From positions 496,001 to 560,000 of the forward strand of contig CAYSPG010000001.1 in assembly GCA_964432885.1 (NCBI GenBank): a DNA stretch of 64,000 nt, given 5' to 3'. Within the stretch, counting starts at the first letter, position 1; each line of letters starts with the position of its first letter. The notes under the pieces are model-generated. The model ran no database searches. It was not told the DNA's origin and saw only the letters and a program-made list of their open reading frames with translations. A program made the position numbers and the translations under genes. This document shows, one piece after another, positions 30,501-42,500 of the stretch. This stretch comes from CAYSPG01 sp964432885. GTDB taxonomy: Bacteria > Bacteroidota > Bacteroidia > AKYH767-A > OLB10.

Positions 30501-33500
30501 TGCCTGATAGGTTACACCATTATTAATACTGTATTGCAATGCACCTGTTCCGCCATTAGCTGTAATAGTAATAGTTCCATTATTCAAACCAAAACATGTT
30601 ACATCAGCCTGAACAACGTTTGCAATATTAGGTGCATTGGTGTTGCTGATGCTTGCTGTGTAGGTTGCAGTACATCCGTTTGCATCCAGCACAACTATAT
30701 TATAGTTACCGGCTGCAAGTAAATTATAGTTGGTAATACCAGAATATGTAACCCCACCATTAATGCTATACTGCAATGCTCCTGCTCCACCGTTTGCATT
30801 TATTGTCAAACTTCCATCAGCATTTCCGCATGAAGCGTCAACTGTATTTGCATTTACATTTATTGCAGAAGGCTCTGTGATGGTAACCGTTGAATCAGTA
30901 GTACATCCGTTTGCATCGGTTACAATAATATTATAAACACCGGCAGGTAAATTATTAAATGTATTTGACGGCTGTGTGGTGATTCCACCATTGATGCTAT
31001 ATGTAATTGCTCCCACACCTCCTGCTATGTTAATCACAATACTTCCGTTTGTCGAGCCATTGCAGTTTGCATTTGTTAAAGGAATGGTAGCAATAACAGG
31101 AACTGCTGTATTTGCAACAATTGTGTTTAATGTTGTGGTACAACCATTCGCATCCTGAACAACTACTGTGTAATTTCCTGCAAGCAAATTATTAAATACA
31201 TTTCCACTCTGATAACTTACTCCGCCATCAACACTGTATTGCAAAGTTCCGCTGCCACCATTTGCATTTAAAGTAAGTGAACCGTTTGCCGTGTTACAAG
31301 TTGCATCCGTTGGAACTGCATTTAATGCAATGGCACTTGGCTGAACCAAAGCAGCATTTTGTGTTGTTGTACATCCGTTAGCATCGGTAACTAAAATTAT
31401 ATATGCGCCTGCATTAAGATTTGGAAACACATTTGATGCCTGAGAAGTTGCACCATTATTTATACTGTACGTGATAGCGCCTGTGCCACCTGTAATCGCA
31501 ATAGAAATATTTCCATCACCACTTCCATTGCAACTTAAATCAACCAAAGCAACATTCGAAATTATTGGTGAAGGCTGACTCGCAACATTAATAGTTGCAT
31601 TTGCTGAACAACCATTCGCATCCTGAATAACCAATTGGAAATTTCCTGATGCAAGATTATTGAAAGCACCAGCCGCCTGGAAGGTTGCTCCATTGTTATT
31701 GCTGTACTGATATGGAAGTGTTCCACCGTTGGCAACAATGTTTATAGTTCCGTTTGGATTTCCGCAGGTGGAAGGTGTTGCCGCTGGATTTAAAACAAGA
31801 ACTGCCGGCTCAACAATATTTGCATTTGAAGTTACAGTACATCCGTTTGCATCCTGCACTACAATTGCATAAGCGCCTGGCGCAAGGGTATTAAAAATAT
31901 TGGATGCCTGATAGGTTAATCCGTTATTGATACTGTATTGTAATGCACCCGTACCACCTGCTGCTGTTACTGTAATAGTTCCATTGTTGGCACCATTACA
32001 TGTTATATCAACCGGAGCCACGGCAGAAATTGATGGGGCTGCATTGCTGTTTATTACCGTTGCAAAAGTTGCAGTGCATCCATTTGCATCCTGTACAGTA
32101 ACTGTATAATTACCTGATGCAAGAAAACTAAATATTGTTGAACCCTGATAAGAAGCTCCACCATCAATACTGTATTGCAATGCACCACTTCCACCGTTTG
32201 CATTTACAGTTATCGAGCCATCATTCTGGTTACAATTTGCATTGGTAGTATTTGCATTTACAACAATTGCATTGGGCTGTGTGATTTGTGCTGCTGATGT
32301 TACTGTACATCCATTAGCATCCGTAACAACAATATTAAAATTACCCGGAGCAAGATTGCTGAAAATATTTGAAGCTTGGTTTGTTGCTCCTCCGTCAATA
32401 CTATATTGCAGTGCGCCTGTTCCGCCATTTGCATTTATGGTAATCGTTCCGTTAGCGGCAGCGTTACAAGTAACATCTACAACAGGAACATTTACAATGG
32501 TTGGTGCAGGAGCGTCAACAATATTTGCAGGAAGTGTGGCAGTACAACCATTCGCATCTTGAACTACTATCTGGTAATTGCCCGCTGGAATATTTGCAAA
32601 CTGATTAGATGCCTGATAGGTTGCTCCGTTATTATTACTGTACTGCAACACTCCTGTTCCGCCAACTGCATTTACAGCTATCGAACCATTCGTTTGTGAA
32701 CATGTTGTTCCAACTAAAACTACATTAGGAACAATAGCTGGAGGATTAACAATGTTTGCATTTGATGTTACTGTACATCCGTTTACATCTTGCACAACTA
32801 TTGAATAAAATCCGGGGCCAAGGTTGGTAAAATTATTTGCCGCCTGATATGTCAATCCATTATTTATACTGTATTGCAATGCACCGCTTCCTCCATTTGC
32901 ATTGATAGTTATCGTTCCGTTTGCTGAACCATTACAAGTAATATCAACAGGTACAACACCTGAAATTGCAGGAGCTGCATTGCTATTTATTATAGTTGCA
33001 AATGTTCCTGTGCATCCGTTTACATCCTGAACAATGATAGTGTAATTGCCCGCAGCAAGAAAACCAAATGTTGCAGAACCCTGATACGAAACTCCATTAT
33101 CAATACTGTATTGCAACGCACCACTTCCACCATTTGCATTTACTGTTATCGAGCCATCGTTTTGATTACAATTTGCATTTGTTGTGTTTGCATTTACAAC
33201 TATTGCATTCGGTTGTGTGATTTGCGCTGCAGAAGTTACTGTGCAACCATTAGCATCCGTAACAACAATATTAAAATTACCCGGAGCAAGATTGCTGAAA
33301 ATATTTGATGCCTGATTTGTTGCTCCACCATCAATACTATATTGTAAAACTCCTGTTCCGCCATTTGCATTTATTGTAATAGTTCCATTAGCGGCAGCAT
33401 TACAAGTAACATCTGCAACAGGAACGTTTACAATTGTGGGTGCAGGTGCATCTATTACGTTTGCAGGTAAGGTGGCAGTGCAACCATTGGCATCTTGAAC

Positions 33501-36500
33501 AACTATCTGATAATTGCCCGCTGCAACATTTGCAAACTGATTAGATGCCTGATAGGTTGTTCCGTTATTGTTGCTGTACTGCAACGCTCCAGAACCGCCA
33601 ACTGCGTTTACAGTTATCGAACCATTGGTTTGCGAACATGTTGTTCCAACCAAAACTACATTAGTAACTATAGCAGGTGGGTTAACAATGTTTGCGTTTG
33701 AAGTAACTGTACATCCGTTTACGTCCTGCACAACTATTGAATAAAAACCGGGTCCAAGAATCGAAAAATTATTTGCTGCCTGGTAGGTTAATCCGTTGTT
33801 GATTGAATATTGTAATGCACCACTTCCACCGTTTGCATTAATTGTTATTGTTCCGTTTGCAGAACCATTACAAGTAATATCAACAGGCACTACACCAGAG
33901 ATTACTGGAGCTGCATTACTATTTACAGTTGTGTTTACTGTTGTTGTACAACCATTGGCATCCTGTACAATGATGGTGTAATTACCTGCTGCAAGAAAAC
34001 CAAATGTATTTGATGCCTGATAAGAAGCACCGTTATCAATACTATATTGCAACACACCGCTGCCACCATTTGCATTCACGGTAAGCGAACCATCGTTTTG
34101 GTTACAATTTGCATTTGCTGTAGCTGCGTTGGCATTTATTGGCAGCGGCTGCGTAACCACTGCGGCAGAAGTTGCAGTACATCCATTGGCATCCTGAACT
34201 ATTATCTGGTAATTGCCAACTGCCAAATTTGCAAACTGATTAGATGCCTGATAACTTACTCCATTATTAATTGAGTATTGAATTGCTCCTGTTCCTCCAT
34301 TTACATTAATAGTAATTGTTCCATCATTTGCACCATTGCAACTTACATCTACAACAGGATTATTTAAAATTGCAGGTGATGGTGCATCAATAACGTTTGC
34401 CGGAAGTGTGATGGTACAACCATTAGCATCTTGCACAACAATAGTGTAAGCGCCTGCTCCTACTCCGTTAAAAATATTTGAAGCCTGATACGTTGCTCCG
34501 TTATTATTACTGTATTGCAATGCCCCGGTTCCTCCGTTTGCAACTATAGTAATGCTTCCGTTAGATTGCGAACATGTTGTTCCAACCAAATTTGCATTGG
34601 CAACAATTTGTGTCGGCTGAACAACTACTGCATTTGAAGTTGCTGTACAACCGTTTGCATCCTGCACAACAATCTGATAATTGCCGGGTGCAAGAGTTGT
34701 AAAATTATTTGTAGCCTGATAGGTTACTCCATTATTGATTGAATATTGCAAAGCACCTGTTCCACCGTTTGCATTAACAGTTATTGTTCCGTTGTTTGCT
34801 CCAAAACAATTTATGTCAACAACATTTACTGCAGCTATTGCAGGTGCAGCCTGATTGGGAACAATTGCAGCAACAGTTCCTGTGCAGCCATTTGCATCCT
34901 GAACCACTACAGTATAATTTCCAGCCAACAGATTATTGAAAACATTGCTTGCCTGATACGTTGCTCCATTATTATTACTGTACTGCAAAGCACCGGTTCC
35001 ACCGACAGCATTTACAGTAAGTGAGCCGTCACTGTTACCACAAGTGCTTGCAACCTGATTTGTATTTACAACAATTGCAGCAGGTTCTGTAATCTGAACG
35101 TTTGAAGTTACTGTGCAACCATTTGCATCCTGAACAACAATCTGATAATTGCCAACTGACAAATTTGCAAACTGATTCGAAGCCTGATACGTTGCTCCGT
35201 TATCAATTGAATATTGCAAAGCACCTGTTCCACCATTAGCATTGATGGTTATTGTTCCATTATCTGAACCGTTGCAAGTACTATTAGTTGAAGGATTGGA
35301 TGCAATAGTTGGAGAGGGTTGGTCAACAATTACAGCGGGTGCTGTGGCCGTACAACCGTTAGCATCCTGAATAGTGATGGTATAATTTCCTGCAGCAAGA
35401 TTATTAAATGTGCTTGATGCCTGATAAGTTACGCCATTATTGATGGAGTACTGAATAATTCCTGTTCCACCGTTGGCATTTATAGTTATGGTTCCGTTTG
35501 CAGAGCTGCATGTTGAAGCAACAGGATTTGTTACAAGTGCAAGTGCAGTTGGCTCTGTTACGGCTGCTACCTGCGTGGCTGTGCAACCATTTGCATCCTG
35601 CACAACAACCGTATAATTTCCGGCAGTTAAATTATTAAATATGTTTCCGGCCTGATACGTAGTTCCATTATTAATTGAATACTGTAATGCACCGGTTCCA
35701 CCGTTGGCAGTGATGGTAATGTTTCCGTTAGTGCCACCATTGCAACTTACATTCACCACAGGCACTGCAGAAATTGCAGGCGCTGCCTGGTTGTTTACAT
35801 TGGCAACATTAGTTGCTGTACAACCATTCGCATCCTGAACAACCATGGTATAATTTCCTGCAAGGAGGTTATTAAAAATATTTGATGCCTGATAGGTTGT
35901 TCCATTGTTGCTACTGTATTGCAACACTCCTGTTCCACCGTTTGCATTTACAGTTATCGAACCATTGCTCTGGCCGCAAGCTGCCGGTGCTACAACAGTA
36001 TTAAATACAATTGGCGTTGGCTGGGTAATATTTACTGGCGTTGTTGCTGTGCATCCGTTTGCGTCCTGAACAACTATTGTGTACGCACCTGCAGTTAGAT
36101 TATTAAATACATTTCCTGCCTGGTATGTTGCTCCGTTGTCAATAGAATATTGAATAGCTCCTGTTCCACCATTTGCGTTGATAGTTATCGAACCATTTGT
36201 TCCTGCATTACACGAAACATTTACAGCCGGAGTTGAATTAATAACAACAGGAGTTGGCTGCGTTACATTTACATTCGAAGTAGTTGTACATCCATTTGCA
36301 TCTTGAACTACAATCTGGTAATTGCCAACTGTAAGATTTGCAAACTGATTAGATGCCTGATAAGTTGTGCCGTTATTAATAGAATATTGCAATGCACCAG
36401 TTCCACCATTTGCGTTAATGGTAATGCTTCCATTATTTCCTCCATTGCAACTTACATTTACAGCAGGATTAGAATTTATTACAACAGGAGTTGGTTCTGT

Positions 36501-39500
36501 GATTACAACGTTAGCAGTTGCCTGGCATCCGTTAGCATCTTGAACTACTAACGCATAATTTCCTGCAGGAAGATTATTGAAAACATTTGCAGCCTGAAAG
36601 GTTGTGCCGCCATCAATACTAAACTGCAATACGCCTGTACCTCCTGCTCCGTTAATTGTTATACTTCCGTTATTGCCTCCATTACACGAAACATTTACCG
36701 AAGGATTTGAATTGATTGATGGTGCAGCAAGGTTATTGATGTTTGCATTTCCGGTAGCAGTACATCCATTGGCATCCTGCACAACAACTGTGTATGCACC
36801 AGATGGCAATCCGTTAAAAACACCTCCTGCCTGATAAGTTGTTCCATTGTCAATACTAAATTGCAATGCACCAGTTCCACCATTTCCATTTACAGTTATT
36901 GAACCATTACTCTGTCCGCAAGCAGCAGGAACAACAACAGTATTGAAAGCAACAGGTGTTGGTTGAGTAATGTTAACCGGTGTTGTAGCTGTACATCCGT
37001 TTGCATCTTGAACAACTACAGTATAAGCACCCGGTGCGAGATTGTTAAATGTATTGGCTGCCTGATAGGTTGCTCCATTGTCAATTGAGTATTGAATTAC
37101 TCCTGTTCCACCATTTGCATTTACTGTTATCGAACCATTATTAGCTCCGTTGCAATCTACATTTACTGAAGGTGTAGAGTTGATAACAACGGGTGTGGGT
37201 TGGGTAATATTAACCGGTGTTGTGGCTGTACAACCGTTTGCATCTTGCACAACTACGGTGTAGGCACCGGGTGCAAGGTTGTTAAAAGTGTTTCCAGCTT
37301 GGTATGTTGCACCATTATTAATAGAGTACTGAATGACTCCTGTTCCACCATTTGCATTTATTGTAATACTTCCGTTGTTTGCTCCGTTACAATCAACATT
37401 TACAGATGGAGTTGAGTTGATGACAACAGGTGTGGGTTGAGTAATATTAACTGGTGTTGTTGCGGTACATCCGTTTGCATCTTGCACAACTATGGTGTAT
37501 GCACCTGGAGCTAAATTGTTAAAAGTGTTTGCAACTTGATAGGTTGCTCCGTTATCAATACTATATTGAATTACTCCTGTTCCGCCATTTGCATTTACTG
37601 TAATGCTTCCATTGTTTGCGCCATTGCAATCTACATTTACTGTTGGTGTTGAGTTGATGACAACAGGTGTTGGTTGTGTGATATTAACTGGTGTTGTCGC
37701 AGTACATCCGTTTGCATCTTGCACAACTACGGTGTAGGCACCAGGCGCCAAATTGTTGAACACATTTCCGGCTTGGTATGTCGCTCCGTTGTTTATTGAA
37801 TATTGTATTACTCCTGTTCCACCGTTTGCATTTATAGTTATGCTTCCATTGTTTGCTCCGTTACAATCAACATTTACTGATGGTGTAGAATTAATAACAA
37901 CAGGCGTTGGTTGTGTGATATTAACTGGTGTTGTCGCAGTACATCCGTTTGCATCTTGCACTACTATTGCGTAAGCACCAGGTGCTAAATTGTTAAAAGT
38001 ATTTCCGGCTTGATATGTTGCACCATTGTTAATTGAATATTGAATCACTCCTGTTCCACCATTTGCATTTATAGTTATCGAACCATTGTTTGCTCCATTG
38101 CAATCTACATTTACAGTTGGTGTTGAATTGATGACAACAGGTGTTGGTTGTGTGATATTAACCGGTGTTGTGGCTGTACATCCGTTTGCATCTTGCACTA
38201 CTATTGTGAAAGCACCAGGTGCTAAATTGTTAAATGTATTTCCGGCTTGGTATGTTGCACCATTGTCAATTGAATATTGAATCACTCCAGTTCCACCATT
38301 TGCATTTATAGTTATGCTTCCATTATTCGCTCCGTTGCAATCAACATTTAGTGTGGGTGTGGAATTAATTACAACAGGAGTTGGTTGTGTGATGTTAACC
38401 GGTGTTGTGGCTGTACATCCGTTTGCATCTTGCACTACTATTGTGTAAGCACCAGGTGCTAAATTGTTAAAAGTATTTCCGGCTTGATATGTTGCACCGT
38501 TATCAATCGAATATTGAATTACTCCCGTGCCACCGTTTGCATTTACTGTTATCGAACCATTGTTTGCTCCATTGCAATCTACATTTACACTTGGCGTTGA
38601 TGCAATAACAACTAATGTTGGTTGTGTGATATTTACAACTGTTGTTGCTGTGCAACCATTGGCATCCTGCACAACAACTGTGTATGCACCCGGAGCTAAG
38701 TTGTTAAATGTGTTTGCTGCCTGATACGTTGCGCCATTATTTATTGAATACTGAATTACTCCCGTTCCTCCGTTTGCATTAATTGTTATTGAACCATTGT
38801 TAGCGCCATTGCAATCAATGTTTACACTTGGAGTAGAATTAATAACTACCGGTGTTGGTTGTGTAATGTTAACTGGTGTAGTTGCTGTACATCCGTTCGC
38901 ATCTTGCACAACTATGGTGTATGCACCGGGTGCTAAATTGTTAAATGTGTTTGTAGCTTGATACGTTGCTCCGTTATCAATGCTATATTGAATAACTCCC
39001 GTTCCACCGTTTGCATTTACAGTAATTGAACCGTTGTTTGCACCGTTACAATCTACATTTACTGATGGTGTAGAGTTGATGACAACAGGTGTAGGCTGTG
39101 TAATATTTACAACCGTTGTTGCTGTACAACCATTTGCATCTTGCACAACTATAGTATATGCACCAGGCGCTAAGTTGTTGAAAGTATTTGCTGCCTGATA
39201 CGTTGCACCATTGTCATTTGAATATTGAATTACTCCAGTTCCACCGTTTGCATTTACAGTAATTGAACCATTATTCGCTCCGTTACAATCTACATTCACG
39301 CTTGGCGCTGACGCTATAACAACTAATGTTGGTTGCGTGATATTGACAACCGTTGTTGCAGTACAACCATTTGCATCTTGCACAACTACTGTATATGCAC
39401 CGGGTGCAAGATTATTGAATGTATTTGCGGCCTGATACGTTGCTCCGTTATTTATTGAGTATTGAATCACTCCCGTTCCACCGTTTGCATTTACAGTTAT

Positions 39501-42500
39501 CGAACCATTGTTTGCTCCATTGCAATCTACATTTACACTTGGTGTCGAGTTGATAACAACTGGCGTTGGTTGAGTGATGTTAACAGGTGTTGTTGCTGTA
39601 CATCCATTTGCATCTTGCACCACAACTGTGTATGCGCCCGGTGCTAAATTGTTAAATGTATTTGCTGCCTGATAAGTAGCGCCATTATCAATAGAATACT
39701 GAATTACTCCAGTACCTCCATTTGCATTAATTGTTATTGAGCCATTATTCGCTCCATTGCAATCAATGTTTACACTTGGTGTAGAATTAATAACTACCGG
39801 TGTTGGTTGTGTAATGTTAACTGGTGTAGTTGCTGTACATCCGTTTGCATCTTGCACAACTATGGTGTATGCACCGGGTGCTAAATTGTTAAAAGTGTTT
39901 GCTGCCTGATAAGTAGCGCCATTATCAATAGAATACTGAATTACTCCAGTACCTCCATTTGCATTAATTGTTATTGAACCATTATTCGCTCCATTGCAAT
40001 CAACATTAACTGTTGGTGTTGAGTTGATAACAACAGGAGTTGGTTGCGTAATGTTAACCGGTGTTGTTGCTGTGCATCCGTTTGCATCTTGCACAACTAT
40101 GGTGTATGCACCGGGTGCTAAATTGTTAAAAGTGTTTGCTGCCTGATAAGTAGCGCCATTATCAATAGAATACTGAATTACTCCAGTACCTCCATTTGCA
40201 TTAATTGTTATTGAACCATTATTCGCTCCATTGCAATCAACATTTACAGTTGGTGTTGAGTTGATGACAACAGGAGTTGGTTGCGTAATGTTAACTGGTG
40301 TGGTTGCAGTACATCCGTTTGCATCTTGCACTACAACTGTGTATGCACCGGGTGAAAGATTGTTAAATGTATTTCCGGCTTGATATGTTGCACCGTTATT
40401 TATTGAGTACTGAATAACTCCGGTTCCTCCGTTGGCATTTATAGTAATGCTTCCGTTGTTAGCTCCGTTGCAATCTACATTTACTGTTGGTGTTGAATTG
40501 ATAACAACAGGAGTTGGTTGTGTAATGTTAACCGGTGTGGTTGCGGTACATCCGTTTGCATCTTGCACTACAACTGTGTATGCACCGGGTGCAAGGTTAT
40601 TAAATGTATTTGCAGCCTGATAGGTTGCTCCATTATTTATCGAATACTGAATTACTCCAGTTCCACCGTTTGCATTTATAGTTATGCTTCCTGTATTTAC
40701 TCCATTGCAAACTAAATTTACAACAGGTGCCGATGCGATAACCACGGCAGTTGGCTCTGCAATATTTACCACAGAGGTTGCTGTGCAACCGTTTGCATCC
40801 TGAATTTGAATTGTATAATTACCTGCAGCTAATCCATTAAAAACATTTGATGCCTGATATGTTGCACCATTGTTTATAGAATACTGAACAGCTCCTGTGC
40901 CGGCCGATGCAGTAACAGCAATACTACCTGTATTTCCTCCGTTACACAAAACATCAACAGGTGCTAAATTATCTACGTGAGGGCCTGGTGCGTCAACAAT
41001 ATTTGCATTTCCATTACCCTGACAACCGTTTGCATCCTGAACTACCAAACTGTAATTTCCTGCTGCAAGTCCGTTAAAAACATTTCCTGCCTGAAACGTT
41101 GCGCCACCATCAATACTATACTGAAGTGCGCCTGTTCCGCCTGCTCCATTTATGGTAATGCTTCCGTTACTCTGACTGCATGTGGTGCCAACCGTATTTG
41201 AATTTACAACTATTGGGTTTGGCTGTGTAATTGCAACATTGGTTGTTGCTGTACAACCGTTTGCATCTTGTATTAAGATGGTGTAATTACCTGGAGCAAG
41301 GTTTGTGTAATTATTATTAGCTGAATATGTAACACCGTTATTTATCGAATACTGTATGGCTCCTGTTCCGCCATTCGCATTTATTGTTATCGAACCATTT
41401 GCATTTCCATTGCAGTCAACATTTACTACAGGTGCCGATGTAATTGCAGGACCGGGTGTATTAGGAATATTAATTGCCTGTGTAGAGGTACATCCGTTAG
41501 CATCAATAACTGCCAACGTATAGTTGCCTGATGCAACACCATTAAAAATATTTCCAGCCTGATAAGGAGCAGCTCCTGTTATGCTGTATTGAAATGCCCC
41601 TGTTCCACCGGCTGCATTTATTGTTATGGAGCCGTTTGCATTTCCACAAGTAGTTCCTACTGATACAGGATTAATTACAATTACTGGTGGCTGAGTTATT
41701 ACAACGTTAGTAGTAACCTGGCATCCGTTTGCATCTCTTACAACAATGTCATACGAGCCAGCAGCAAGCCCGTTAAAAACAGTTCCTGCCTGAAATGTAG
41801 CGCCATTATTATTTGAATACTGCAAAGCGCCTGTTCCACCGGCTGCATTAACCGTAATACTGCCATTGTTTCCGCCATTACAAGTTACGTTTACCTGTGG
41901 TGTTGAATTTATGGCCGGAGCACCCACATTACTTACCGAAGCAGTAAGTGTAGCTGTACATCCGTTTGCATCACGAACTACAATATCATAGTTACCGGCA
42001 ACTAATCCGTTAAACACATTTCCGGCCTGATACGATACACCATTGTTATTGCTATACTGAAGTACACCTGTACCTCCATTGGCATTTACAGTTATCGAAC
42101 CATTTGCATTTCCGCATGTGGCATCAACTACAACGTTTGCAATATTAATTACAGGTGGCTGCGGAACATTTATAACAGCAGTTACGGTACATCCGTCAGC
42201 ATCCTGCACCACTACATTATAGTTTCCTGCTGCTAATCCTGCAAAAACATTTGCAGCCTGATACGTTACTCCATTATTTATACTATATTGAAAAGGTGGA
42301 TTACCGCTGTTGGCATTTATTGTAATAGTTCCGTTTGCACCTCCATTACAAGTAACCCCAACAACAGGTGTTGAAGTAATTGCAGGAAGCGGAGATGCAC
42401 CCACATTTACATTTTGAGTAACAGTACATCCGTTGACATCACGAACAACTACCGTATAATTTCCCGAAGCAAGACCATTAAAAACACCGCCTGCCTGATA

